Positions 26,160 through 35,749 of a DNA stretch of 64,000 bases are shown piece after piece. How positions within the stretch are numbered: the stretch's first letter is position 1; each line of letters opens with the position of its first letter. Under the pieces are notes generated by a model, which was not told the DNA's origin, searched no databases, and saw only the letters and a list, made by a program, of their open reading frames with translations. The position numbers were made by a program, and so were the translations under genes. The stretch comes from Candidatus Poribacteria bacterium (GTDB taxonomy: Bacteria > Poribacteria > WGA-4E > PCPOR2b), in the NCBI GenBank assembly GCA_028819845.1, contig JAPPKS010000034.1, positions 112,217 through 176,216 on the forward strand, in the 5' to 3' direction.

Positions 26160-29006
26160 ATGTATAGCAAGAGACGCCTCTTTTCAAGTTCTGTTTTCAT
26201 TGTTCTTATTGTCTTAATTTTAGGCATCTTCAGGCCTGCCTTCTCTCAAAACTTCACACTTCAACTGCTTCACGCGGCAGACATGGAAGGCGGTATTGAA
26301 GCGCTCGACAATGCCCCTCGGTTTTCATCAGTGCTCAACGCACTCAGCGCCGAGTTTGAAAATACTGTTATTATTGGAGCCGGCGATAGCTACATCCCTG
26401 GACCGTTTTTCGCAGCAGGTAACGATCGAAGCCTTCGCAGTGTTTTGGGGCGTGAAGGATCAGGACGCGCGGATATTCTGATTCTCAATGCCATGGGCTT
26501 TATGGCGTCCGCACTCGGCAATCACGAATTTGACGCGGGCACGGGAACACTGGCAGGGTTGATTCGGAACGATGGCAGAGGATACGTCGGCACTGCATTC
26601 CCGATTCTGAGCGCAAACTTGGATTTCAGTCTTGATAGCAACCTTGCCGATCTTGTTGTTGATGCCGGCCAGGAGGCAAGCACTATTCCGAACAGTATCA
26701 GTAAGAGTGCAGTAATTACGACGCAATCGGGCGAAAAGATTGGCGTTGTAGGTGTCACTACGCCACGGGTCGCCAGCATTTCTTCACCGGGAACCATCGG
26801 GATTTCACCTGAAGATCCGGATAATGTTGCGGCATTGGCGGCAATCGTCCAAGAATCCGTTGATGCGTTGACGGCAACCGGAGTAAACAAGGTCATTATC
26901 GCTAGCCATCTTCAGCAAATTCGCCTTGACGAGATGATGGCTGCCCGGTTGCGCGATGTTGACATCATCATCACCGGCGGTTCGAACACACTTCTGGCAG
27001 ATGATACAGATCGGCTGCGAGACGGCGATGTCCACGGCGGCGCCTATCCGATTCTGACCAGTTCCGCAGCAAATCAACCGGTCGCAATTGTCGGCACAGA
27101 CGGCAATTATAGGTACGTCGGCCGGTTAGTTGTCGGTTTTGACGAGGCGGGTCTACTGTTGCCGAGTTCAATTGACGCTGAGGTAAGCGGCACCTACGCG
27201 GCGGACCAACGTGGTGTCGTGGATACCGGCAACGCCGCACCAACCCCGCAGGTCGTGGAAATTATCGAAGCGGTTCGAAACGTGGTTGTCGAAAAGGATG
27301 GCAACATTTTTGGACACACGAGCGTTTATCTGAATGGGAACCGCGCTTCTGTACGCACTGAAGAAACGAATCTCGGCAACTTAAGCGCCGACGCCAACCT
27401 GTACGCGGCACGGCAGGTTGACCCCACGGTGGTTGCTTCACTGAAAAACGGCGGGGGCATCCGAGCGCCTATCGGCGTCTCCGTAGGCGGCGTTACACTG
27501 CCGCCGCCCGGGAACCCGTTGGTCGGGAAAGCAGCCGGTCAGATTTCGCAGATTGACATAGAAAATACACTCCGCTTCAACAACGAATTGAGTCTATTAA
27601 CACTCACGGCAGCACAACTGCTAACGGTTATCGAACACGCTGTCGCTCGGTCCCAGCCGGGTTCGACGCCCGGGCAATTCGCCCAAGTCGCTGGACTCGC
27701 CTTCAGTTTCGACATCTCGCAGCCGTTGGGTTCAAGAGTCAGGTCGCTCGTGCTCACAAGTGCCAATGGGAACCCCACAGACATCGTTGCACAAAATGGT
27801 GAGTTGGTCGGCGATACAGAACGAACATTCCACATTGTCACACTTAATTTCCTTGCGAGTGGCGGCGACGACTATCCCTTTCCGAATTTTCCAAAATCGA
27901 ATCGTGTAGACCTTCCCACAGTGTTGACGGATGAACAATCAGGTGGACAAGCGTCCTTTGCCGCGCCCGGTACGGAGCAGGATGCGCTCGCAGAATACCT
28001 TGCGACGAACTACTCGGAAACACCGTTTTCAATTGCCGATGTTGGTCCTGAAAGTGATGAACGCATTCAGAATCTCGCCTTTCGGACGGACAGCCTGATT
28101 TTAACACCTCAAGCCGCAACCACATTCGACATACACCTCAGTGCGGGTTTGAACATGATTAGTTTACCCTTGATGCCCGATAAACCTTACACCGCGCGTT
28201 CCTTCATTGAAAAACTCGACGCGACAATCGTTATTGAGTATAATCCATCTGTTAGCGGGTTCATCGGATTCACCACAAATTCCTCCGGCGTCGGTTTCCC
28301 CATTGAAGGCGGGAGAGGTTACATTGTCAATGTTAACCAATCGAAGATTGTTAGCTTCACCGGACGCGCCTGGGAAAACTCTCCGGCGGCAGCCGCATCC
28401 GCTCCGACACCGGCTCAGACTGCCGGCGTGTGGGCGTTTGTTTTTCGCGCCCGGTTCGAAGGGGTCGAAGTTTTTACACTCGCTGTTCATAACGAACGTA
28501 CCGGACTCACCCGATTGGTTGACGTGAACCAACCACACGCCGTCTGGGCAGACATGAGCCGCCGAACTGTTGCTGCAGTCGGCGATAGGCTGACGGTCGA
28601 AGTATTTGACACAAATGGCGAACTAATTCGCACGCTTCGGCACGAAATTTACGCGACGGACACCGGTCGGGCGTTCGCAGAATTACAACTGACACCAGAC
28701 GATATCATGCCGAGGCATACCGCGCTGCTCGCCAATTACCCGAACCCGTTCAATCCGGAAACGTGGATGCCGTACCAGTTAGCGAATGGCACCGACGCCG
28801 CCATCCATATCTATAGCCCAACGGGAAATATTGTTCGGCATCTTGACCTTGGCTTTAAGGCCGCGGGATATTACATTGGACGGTCACGCGCTGCCTATTG
28901 GGACGGCCGCAACGATTTTGGCGAACGGTTGGCTTCAGGCGTTTATTTCTACCGGCTAATCACCCGGGAACCAACACCGCCTCGGAGGCTGGTTATCGTG
29001 AAATAG
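26160..29006 (+). CDS. Secreted 5'-nucleotidase-like metallophosphoesterase with C-terminal FlgD-Ig-like domain
   Basis: A 948-residue exported enzyme. A signal peptide covers about residues 1-29 (ending PAFS). A calcineurin-like domain follows, with LLHAADMEGG (D41), IIGAGDSYI (D76) and ALGNHEFDAG (N121, H122). HLQQIRLDE and TGGSNTLLAD replace the usual GGHxH region. The 5-nucleotidase C-terminal domain has RTEETNLGNLSADA and LKNGGGIRAP. A linker domain lies near 640-770. The last 90 residues, beginning NYPNPFNPETWMPYQLANG, form an FlgD-Ig-like sorting or surface domain common in Poribacteria. It would dephosphorylate extracellular nucleotides or related esters. Confidence 0.88.
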   Translation: MYSKRRLFSSSVFIVLIVLILGIFRPAFSQNFTLQLLHAADMEGGIEALDNAPRFSSVLNALSAEFENTVIIGAGDSYIPGPFFAAGNDRSLRSVLGREGSGRADILILNAMGFMASALGNHEFDAGTGTLAGLIRNDGRGYVGTAFPILSANLDFSLDSNLADLVVDAGQEASTIPNSISKSAVITTQSGEKIGVVGVTTPRVASISSPGTIGISPEDPDNVAALAAIVQESVDALTATGVNKVIIASHLQQIRLDEMMAARLRDVDIIITGGSNTLLADDTDRLRDGDVHGGAYPILTSSAANQPVAIVGTDGNYRYVGRLVVGFDEAGLLLPSSIDAEVSGTYAADQRGVVDTGNAAPTPQVVEIIEAVRNVVVEKDGNIFGHTSVYLNGNRASVRTEETNLGNLSADANLYAARQVDPTVVASLKNGGGIRAPIGVSVGGVTLPPPGNPLVGKAAGQISQIDIENTLRFNNELSLLTLTAAQLLTVIEHAVARSQPGSTPGQFAQVAGLAFSFDISQPLGSRVRSLVLTSANGNPTDIVAQNGELVGDTERTFHIVTLNFLASGGDDYPFPNFPKSNRVDLPTVLTDEQSGGQASFAAPGTEQDALAEYLATNYSETPFSIADVGPESDERIQNLAFRTDSLILTPQAATTFDIHLSAGLNMISLPLMPDKPYTARSFIEKLDATIVIEYNPSVSGFIGFTTNSSGVGFPIEGGRGYIVNVNQSKIVSFTGRAWENSPAAAASAPTPAQTAGVWAFVFRARFEGVEVFTLAVHNERTGLTRLVDVNQPHAVWADMSRRTVAAVGDRLTVEVFDTNGELIRTLRHEIYATDTGRAFAELQLTPDDIMPRHTALLANYPNPFNPETWMPYQLANGTDAAIHIYSPTGNIVRHLDLGFKAAGYYIGRSRAAYWDGRNDFGERLASGVYFYRLITREPTPPRRLVIVK

Positions 29007-29025
29007 CACGACAAGGAGCAGAGAA

Positions 29026-29679
29026 TTGACGAGCATAGTGACCGCCGACTTTGCGGGAGCGAAATTTCCGCCGGGGACAAACGTGTCATTTACGAATAAG
29101 ACGCACACTCTGCAAGGCACCGTACAAAAACTGTTACGCCGCCACGCACTGGTGGCAACACAGGGCGAAACTCTTTGGAACGTGCCATATAACGCTCTGA
29201 CGGTCAGAGAACCTAAAAACAATTCCGCAATGACGCTCAACGAAATTGAAATGTTGGGTGTGCGCCTTATCCAAGAACATGAAGCCAAAAGCGGTCTAAA
29301 AACAGGATGGCAGTTCGCATTTGACCTCGCGCCCGTGCGCGGCGGTATATGCCGGTACGCGACAAAGCAGATAACGCTCTCTGTCACGTTCTGCCTGAAA
29401 GCACCAAAAGAAGACATTGTTGATACGATTCTACATGAAATCGCACACGCCATTGTTGGACCGAATCACGGACACGATGATACATGGAAAACAGCGGCAC
29501 GGCGGATTGGATGTACAGCCAAGCGGTGCCACCAAGTCGATCATACTCCGCCGCTATGGCGCGGAACGTGTGAGTGCGGCCGAAAATGGAAGCGGCAACG
29601 CCTGAGTCGACGTTCGAGAACCGGACAGTGCGCAAAGTGCAGCAGTAAGATAGAGTGGAAAAGAGAAGGGTTAAAATAG
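29026..29679 (+). CDS. SprT-like zinc metalloprotease-fold protein
   Basis: A 217-residue protein starting at TTG, with AAGGAG eight bases upstream. Residues 1-65 form a small beta-rich N-terminal extension. The SprT-like core follows, with the zincin motif DTILHEIAHAIVG (H137, E138, H141) and a further histidine in HGHDDTWK (H150). The C-terminus is a zinc ribbon with Cys182, Cys184, Cys202 and Cys205. The family includes SprT and the DNA-protein crosslink protease SPRTN; here only the fold is certain. It follows the nucleotidase gene by 20 bp. Confidence 0.82.
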   Translation: MTSIVTADFAGAKFPPGTNVSFTNKTHTLQGTVQKLLRRHALVATQGETLWNVPYNALTVREPKNNSAMTLNEIEMLGVRLIQEHEAKSGLKTGWQFAFDLAPVRGGICRYATKQITLSVTFCLKAPKEDIVDTILHEIAHAIVGPNHGHDDTWKTAARRIGCTAKRCHQVDHTPPLWRGTCECGRKWKRQRLSRRSRTGQCAKCSSKIEWKREGLK

Positions 29680-30654
29680 TGAAAAACGGACACGCCAACT
29701 CCGGTTACGAAAATCAATTATTCCATGATTATGGACAAGTTGACGCCAAAGGCAATGAGGTATTTACGCTTTCAAGGCGACTTTTTCGGGAAGAGGCTAT
29801 TCTGAAACAAATCTCCGGTGTAAATTGCGTTTGGCAGAACTTCGCACTCCGCCCAACACTCCGGGCATTTGCCTACCCAGCCGCGTCGTTTCTGAATTCT
29901 GGCGCTCGGCCACGGGTCGGCGAAATCGCTCTCCCGTAGATTGCCGACGCTGATTGTATTGAACTGACAGGTCGGCACGCGCCCGTCAGGAAGCAACCGA
30001 AGCTGCGAATTCAGCGCGGCACAATTGGGATTGGGAGCGCCCTCACCTTGGAGCAACCGATTGCGGATGCCGAGCGGAAAGTACCGTTTGGCAAGCCTAT
30101 CAAGCAGTGGATAATTCGCAAAATCTTTTCCAATTTCGCCGAATAAAGAATGGAGATGGGCTACGGGGAATTCGCTGAAGGTTGTGAACTGACCAACTTG
30201 TCTCGGCGCAGCGTCCATCTCGTCTTTCAGGTAATAAGCCGCGCCGAGGTCATATGCCGTCACGACATTATTCTGTATCCCCAACGGCTTGAGAAAATCG
30301 CACAGCCGTTTATAGTGTTCGACCCCCTCCGCATCAACAATCGTATGGTTCACTGACAGACTAAGGCGCAGTATATGCTGGCGTTGCTCAAGGGCCTTGA
30401 GTGTCTCCACGATGAAATCCCACCCCTTGTCATGGCCTCACACTGTGTTATGCTTCTCTCCCATTCAGTCCACCGAAACGAGCAAACTCAATGGCACATC
30501 CTGTCGGCGACCTTCGCAGAATTTAACAATTGGATTAGTAAGAATCCCGTTTGTGGCGTCCCAATGGACGAAGTCTATCCTGCTCTAGATGTGCATTGTC
30601 CAATAGACATCTTTCCTAATTAACTCAATGTGGTTGACAAAACCAAAGCGTTAC

Positions 30655-30675
30655 GGGCAACCACAAGGGTTGCCC
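30655..30675. repeat. 8-bp perfect hairpin inside the radical-SAM pseudogene
   Basis: GGGCAACC (30655-30662) and GGTTGCCC (30668-30675) flank a five-base loop, followed by CTACAG. GGGCAACCC-type palindromes are common small repeats in bacteria. It is part of the material that interrupts the radical-SAM frame. Confidence 0.7.
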
Positions 30676-30714
30676 CTACAGCGTATTAGCCCAACGTGAG
30701 GGTAGTCGTTTTAC

Positions 30715-30735
30715 ACCTGCCGCCCCGCTGGGGCT
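30715..30735 (-). repeat. GCCCC-GGGGC palindromic repeat, copy 2
   Basis: Read on the minus strand, AGCCCCAGCGGGGCGGCAGGT matches 19 of 21 bases of the plus-strand copy at 6712-6732. It ends the first open part of the radical-SAM pseudogene (translated as PIAPAGRQV and stop). Confidence 0.6.
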
Positions 30736-31154
30736 ATCGGGCGGTGGAATTGTTTTGGAAAGATGTCTAATAAATCTCGTCGAACAAACGGTGCCCCGCC
30801 AGTCAGCCGCACGGCATCCATGCCTGGAAGTTTGTTGAATATGATTGCAACTGTTTCAAAGCTTAGATCGTTGGGAGAGGGTTTGCGCCACGAGTCGCAC
30901 ATAATGGAGCGTGCCTTGCACGAACAGGTCACGATGTACGTCAAGAAGCGGGGTAGTGTCACCTTACGGCGGCGGGCACGCCAGTTTGTATTGGGATTTA
31001 CGCTGTTGAACCTTCAAAACCTTGCCATTCGACAACGAATCGCCGGCCAACACAACGGTTGTCGCTTGATGAATCCGGCAACAATTTTTAATCGTTAGGT
31101 TTGGTAGCGCCGCAGCAGTGTACAAAACTAATTTTTTAAGCGCATAAATTCTAC

Positions 31155-32279
31155 GTGTTGTATTTGAGGATGCGAACTCGATCAATGCAAAAACAGATTC
31201 CCCAACGACCTCAACCCAATATTGACAAGGTTTTCCGGTGGATTTTCCTTCTCGCCGCCACTGGCGTTACGGGAAATCTTCTATTCTCGCTATGGACGAT
31301 TGACCGAGCCTCACTCCAAAACTTGGTGCGTTTTGACCCTCGCTATCTCATCCTCGCTGCGATGTTGAGTCTGGTCCCTTGGGCTGGTCACACCCTTCGA
31401 TGCGCCGTCTGGACGCGATTCCTAGGTTACCGCATTCGCGCCATCGAATTCTTTAAAGTCGCAATCAGCACAGAATTAGTAGCTTCGGTTACGCCCACAG
31501 CCATTGGCGGAGGTCCGCTCAAAGTTGCAATGCTGGTCCAGAATAGGTTGAGCCCAGGCGCCGCGGCGTGCTTGACGACACTTTCGACATTTGAGGATGT
31601 AGTCTTCTTTCTCATCAGCGTCCCGATCGCCGTCGGCATTTCATCAGCGTGGAGCGACATGCCTATTTTTGATGCGCTGCACAACCCACTCCATGCACTG
31701 AATTGGACGTGGGTCATTCTCACCGCCATATTGGTCGGCGCAACGGGTATCATTCTTGTTCAAGGCCAACTTCTGCGTAAAATTCCGGGGTTTCAGCGCT
31801 TCAGAATGCGGTTGTTGGAATTCTGGTCAGATTTTAAAAATGTCTATGCAATGATAGGTCGGCGGGGCAAATCACGTTTCATGCTGTGCTTGTGCATTTC
31901 GGGAATTCAGTGGACGTGCCGGTATTCAGTAGCCGCTGCATTAGTGGCGAGTTTAGGTCTTTCAGTTGAACCTGTGCGCTTCTTCGCGCTCCAATGGCTA
32001 GTTGACGTGTTGGCAATGTTTGTTCCTACTCCCGGCGCCATTGGTAGCAGTGAAACCCTGTTTTACCTTCTGTTTCAATCTGTTCTGCCGAAGGAGGTTC
32101 TCGGTATCGTCATCGCTGGCTGGCGATTCCTGACTTTCTACTTTGTTCTCATCTTGGATGGAATTCTCCTGTACATTCTGACACAATTTGGAAAGCCAAA
32201 AAGTTTAAGCCGCGTGGGGGATTTAGACTTGGATAGCGGCTCCGGAACCGTGCGACTGAATCCGAGTGAAGTTTGCTAA
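31155..32279 (+). CDS. Flippase-like integral membrane protein (UPF0104/LPG-synthase TM domain)
   Basis: A 374-residue inner-membrane protein with about eight transmembrane segments. Examples are VFRWIFLLAATGVTGNLLFSL, LILAAMLSLVPWAGHTL and YFVLILDGILLYIL. The pattern TPTAIGGGPLKVAML and the late PTPGAIGSSETLFYLLF match the lysylphosphatidylglycerol-synthase transmembrane or YbhN family, often called flippase-like. It lacks the soluble MprF synthase domain. Start choice is uncertain: GTG at 31155, or ATG at 31170 or 31185, none with a good ribosome site. The lipid substrate is unknown. Confidence 0.83.
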   Translation: MLYLRMRTRSMQKQIPQRPQPNIDKVFRWIFLLAATGVTGNLLFSLWTIDRASLQNLVRFDPRYLILAAMLSLVPWAGHTLRCAVWTRFLGYRIRAIEFFKVAISTELVASVTPTAIGGGPLKVAMLVQNRLSPGAAACLTTLSTFEDVVFFLISVPIAVGISSAWSDMPIFDALHNPLHALNWTWVILTAILVGATGIILVQGQLLRKIPGFQRFRMRLLEFWSDFKNVYAMIGRRGKSRFMLCLCISGIQWTCRYSVAAALVASLGLSVEPVRFFALQWLVDVLAMFVPTPGAIGSSETLFYLLFQSVLPKEVLGIVIAGWRFLTFYFVLILDGILLYILTQFGKPKSLSRVGDLDLDSGSGTVRLNPSEVC

Positions 32280-32354
32280 CTCGATAACCCATAATAATTT
32301 TGGAACATCAAACTAGGTCGATAAGATTTAAGTGTAGGTAACATAGAGATAGAT

Positions 32355-33410
32355 ATGATTAAGCCCCAAATGCTGCGTAGCGGCAGCCGCGTTGCCGCAA
32401 TTTCACTGTCTTGGGGCGGACCGGGAACATTCCGATACCGCTATGAGATTGGGAAGCGGCAATTCGAGGAAGAATTTGGCGTAACTGTTATCGAAACCGA
32501 GCACGCCTTGCGTCACCCCGATTGGCTATCCAAGAATCCAAAAGCGCGCGCAGACGATTTGATGGTTGCCTTCGCCGATGATTTAATTGACGGAATCTTC
32601 TCTACTATCGGCGGAGAAGATTCTATCCGCATCCTTCCACACTTGGATTTGGACGCAATCCGGGCTAACCCAAAGGTATTTATGGGCTATTCAGACACAA
32701 CTATCTCGCACGCTGCCTGTTTTAAGGCGGGGCTTGTTTCATTCTACGGCCCCGCGTTAATGACCGGATTCGCCGAAAACGGGGGGATGTTTCCTTATAC
32801 CATTGATTCAGTCCGCAAGTCAATTTTTTCGGCGCAACCGATTGGGCTTATCGAACCGAACCAGACGGGATGGACTGTCGAGCATTTGGACTGGTCAGCC
32901 CCGGAAAATCAGTCTATAAAACGAAAACTGAACCCATCTACAGGTTGGGAATTTCACCAAGATTACGGTGAGGTCAAAGGGAGATTGTTTGGCGGGTGCC
33001 TTGAAGTCTTGGACTGGCTTCGCGGCTCGCCGTATTGGCCGCCGCTAGAATCGCTTATCGGCGCAGTTCTTTTCCTCGAAACATCCGAAGAAACGCCGCC
33101 ACCGTCTCTGATTACTGAGTTCATTCGATCTCTTGCGGCGATGGGCGTTCTTGAAAAGCTGGGCGGTATCTTATTCGGGAGACCCGGCGGACTGATTTCA
33201 CCAGAGTTATTTCAAAGCTACGACGATGCAATTTGCAACGCGGTCAGAGTAGAGCATGGGTTAGATGAGTTGCCAATTGTCACCAATATGGACTTTGGAC
33301 ATACTGACCCCGTGTTTGTTATCCCTTATGGATTACAGGTTCGAATCAATTCTGCCTCGCGCCGCATCTCAATTGACGAAGCCGCTGTAGTAAACGTTCA
33401 ATGTCTTTGA
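32355..33410 (+). CDS. S66-family LD-carboxypeptidase/MccF-like serine peptidase
   Basis: A 351-residue cytosolic serine peptidase of the S66 family, which trims tetrapeptides from recycled murein or hydrolyses microcin C-type conjugates. N-terminal RVAAISLSWGGPGTFRYRYE leads to the nucleophile region KVFMGYSDTTISHA with Ser113. The Glu region is AVLFLETSEETPPPSL and the late His sits in NMDFGHTDPVFV. The insert between Ser and Glu and the overall length fit the MccF branch more than LdcA. It stands alone behind a purine-rich leader. Confidence 0.85.
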   Translation: MIKPQMLRSGSRVAAISLSWGGPGTFRYRYEIGKRQFEEEFGVTVIETEHALRHPDWLSKNPKARADDLMVAFADDLIDGIFSTIGGEDSIRILPHLDLDAIRANPKVFMGYSDTTISHAACFKAGLVSFYGPALMTGFAENGGMFPYTIDSVRKSIFSAQPIGLIEPNQTGWTVEHLDWSAPENQSIKRKLNPSTGWEFHQDYGEVKGRLFGGCLEVLDWLRGSPYWPPLESLIGAVLFLETSEETPPPSLITEFIRSLAAMGVLEKLGGILFGRPGGLISPELFQSYDDAICNAVRVEHGLDELPIVTNMDFGHTDPVFVIPYGLQVRINSASRRISIDEAAVVNVQCL

Positions 33411-33578
33411 GGGCAGTTACCAGTCATGGCGGCAAGTAACCGAGTTTTTGCCAAAATCTCGGTTTCTAGATGCTGTAGCGGGGTATTGCGACACCAGTGA
33501 AAGTCATGGATGAATCCGATTCGCGTTCTTTTCGGCATACACTAAATCTTTGATTCAGACAAGAGTTATGGGACTCTC

Positions 33579-35738
33579 TCATTTACTTTCCGAAACTGCC
33601 GCCTCCGGCACATAATTCCTCCCATTCCAAACGTACGCTGTTTGACCGGTTAGCAGATCGTCCGGTTTGACGTTTTCCGCCAGAAGCTCCCTTGCCAGAC
33701 GGCTTCGATTGCGGTAATTTTCAAGTGCCCGTTCCGCCTCACGTTTGACCGCCGCATCTGAACTTAACGCCCAATTGCCCAAGATTTCCGACGATTCCGG
33801 CGTGTCAATTTGGTCGAGCACCAGAATCGCAGCGAGGCGTATGCCGGCATCCTCGATTTGCGAGATAGGCGCTATCCACCGATGCAGCTGAGGAAAGTAA
33901 TTCGGTTCGTCATGCTTCATAGCCGATAACAGAGTAATCCTGTTGATGTCATTGGCATTCCACATTTCATCCAAGAATGCATGCATGCGCGGTGTACTGC
34001 AGAGTATCATGGCGCGAAGCAATGAGGGAGGGGCGTTAATCGCGGAAACCTCCGAAGCAGCTTGTAATGTTTCGATAAGAAAACGATCCAACGATGGGTT
34101 TGCGTATTCTGTCAGAGTCTGTAAAACTGTCTCTTGGTAGGACGGATGGCGGCGGAGGATATCCCGGACATATCGCTGTGTGCGGGTGGAATTAAGACGA
34201 ACCAAGAATTTTAGTTTTTCGTCTTCAGCAAGTGGGACCGCTTCAGCCACCCACTCGGCGAGTGAATCTGCCTCCCCATCGGCCAGAAGGCGTTTCAATC
34301 TCGCATCAATAAACATCCGGAGTTCGTGGTCAAACTCATTCGGATGAGCCTTCACGAGATTCAGAACAAAATCACGTAGCTCTGGTTCAACAAGCGGATT
34401 CTGCAACTGCACGGCGGTGATCAGTGCCTCAGACTGGCGCTGTCTGAGATTTGCAGTACCGGCGAAGCCCTTAGCCGGTTGATCGATATTGACATCGCGA
34501 AAATACCGTCTGACAAGCCGCAAGGCTTCCGGACGCGAATAGTTGCCTGCCATGACCAAAAACTGCCCGCCGTTTCGGGAATCGTAAACGAATCGTTTGA
34601 ACAGTGCCGGCGGCTGACTCTTCAAGGCAACGTGCTCCCAAGTACTCGGGGATAGCCGTTCGAAAAAATGGGTTTCAATCAGTTTCGTGTTGCCTTGTAC
34701 GATTAGGTCCATCGCCATGGACTCCAGTGAGGGCGTCCGAAACGCATGCCGCTGCCTTACTCTTAACATGATCTTATTCAAGACCTCCTCCCACTCGTGA
34801 GCGAGCATTCCGTCGTGTATACCGAACTCCGCACGAACTACCGCGTCAAGCGCTCGCATTACACGTGAATCGCGTTGACCCGCCTCGTACAGATGTTGAA
34901 ATAGTAGACCTGAAGATTCGGCGACGTGCCTTATCCATTCGAGGGAAGGCTGGTAGTTTAACCGTGCCAAGTCGTGCAGCAGATGTTTCAGATACGGATC
35001 GAGGGCGGGGTATTGCAACGCCGGAGATGACCAGATGCTAAAATATTGTCTAAAGCCATGAGCAAACCAGACCATATCCCCAATTTTAGCGAACCCTGTG
35101 CATCCGTCTCTCTCGAAACGCCACCAGTAGCCGGATTTCACCGCCTTGTCATAACTGAAGGACCTCGGACTACTGAATTCGTAGGGTTGGTCGAAATAGT
35201 CGTAAGGAATGAAGAACCATCCTAGCTCAGATTCGTAACGTTTTGATTTCACCTTCTCAAGCAGTGTCTCTCCAATTACCGTCTTTTGACGGGGCGGTGT
35301 ATCCCACGGTTTCACCTTCTCGTGAAATCTGGATTCCGATAACCGGAGAGGTGATTTTCCTAGATACACATCATTGCAATAAACGTCGATTCCAGCTGTA
35401 CTTTCAAATAATTCGAGTTGACGCGGAAAATCGGCACCTCTATCTAAATGCACCAAGAACGAACCTGCGAGCACACAAATAGCGGTGAACGCGGTAAGAA
35501 GCGCTAGGCGCAGGCGGCCTTTCCAAATCACGAAGATGATTGTTGCCAAATAGAGAATAATGATGACGACAGCCAATGATAGACCCATCCAATGTCCGCC
35601 CTCAATTAACGACTTAATGTAACCCGGTGTGATGGACAAGTTTAATTCCGGATGTAGCAGCACCGGCAAAAAGATTACAAACGCCGCCGTATTCAACACC
35701 CACCGATTTGCTCGATTATCATGTCTCATCACGCTCAT
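33579..35738 (-). CDS. Large membrane-anchored protein with HEAT-like repeats
   Basis: A 719-residue protein. Three transmembrane helices open it (about residues 14-30, 50-72 and 78-98). A small PEGA-like surface domain is visible as IDVYCNDVYLGKSPLRL (about 116-132). The rest is alpha-helical with HEAT-like repeats, clearest toward the end (IEDAGIRLAAILVLDQIDTP, and SSDAAVKREAERALENYRN near 675). I do not recognise a catalytic motif. It lies immediately downstream of the ABC permease and GntR genes on the same strand (about 11 bp gap) and may belong to that unit. Function unknown. Confidence 0.7.
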   Translation of the reverse strand: MSVMRHDNRANRWVLNTAAFVIFLPVLLHPELNLSITPGYIKSLIEGGHWMGLSLAVVIIILYLATIIFVIWKGRLRLALLTAFTAICVLAGSFLVHLDRGADFPRQLELFESTAGIDVYCNDVYLGKSPLRLSESRFHEKVKPWDTPPRQKTVIGETLLEKVKSKRYESELGWFFIPYDYFDQPYEFSSPRSFSYDKAVKSGYWWRFERDGCTGFAKIGDMVWFAHGFRQYFSIWSSPALQYPALDPYLKHLLHDLARLNYQPSLEWIRHVAESSGLLFQHLYEAGQRDSRVMRALDAVVRAEFGIHDGMLAHEWEEVLNKIMLRVRQRHAFRTPSLESMAMDLIVQGNTKLIETHFFERLSPSTWEHVALKSQPPALFKRFVYDSRNGGQFLVMAGNYSRPEALRLVRRYFRDVNIDQPAKGFAGTANLRQRQSEALITAVQLQNPLVEPELRDFVLNLVKAHPNEFDHELRMFIDARLKRLLADGEADSLAEWVAEAVPLAEDEKLKFLVRLNSTRTQRYVRDILRRHPSYQETVLQTLTEYANPSLDRFLIETLQAASEVSAINAPPSLLRAMILCSTPRMHAFLDEMWNANDINRITLLSAMKHDEPNYFPQLHRWIAPISQIEDAGIRLAAILVLDQIDTPESSEILGNWALSSDAAVKREAERALENYRNRSRLARELLAENVKPDDLLTGQTAYVWNGRNYVPEAAVSESK

Positions 35739-35749
35739 CCCAACACGGC

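Larger units (their letters stand above)
29772..30962 (-). pseudogene. Decayed radical-SAM/SPASM protein gene
   Basis: The gene is broken in several places. The 5' part (30711-30962) reads TYIVTCSCKARSIMCDSW then VRLTGGAPFVRRDLLDI, a radical-SAM core in which the middle cluster Cys is Ser. It runs into two palindromic repeats between about 30625 and 30740. The frame resumes near WDATNGILTNPIVKFCEG and LLVSVD. It is then stopped by two TGA codons, standing where Gly (SVDG) and Arg (TVRG) are usual, and one TAG. The 3' part (29772-30410) encodes METLKALEQRQ and a SPASM-like Cys region, CAALNSQLRLLPDG then CPECWAECEV. No product is expected. Confidence 0.88.

Noticed and set aside
30411-30480. 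The TGA codons in the radical-SAM gene as Sec or as a recoded UGA=Gly
   Set aside because: They fall at Gly and Arg positions, the gene also has a TAG, a lost cluster Cys and inserted repeats, and normal genes in the window use TGA as stop.
30964-31185. Minus-strand frame of 73 codons before the radical-SAM pseudogene
   Set aside because: May be a frame-shifted 5' end of the pseudogene, but nothing in it is recognisable enough to support it.
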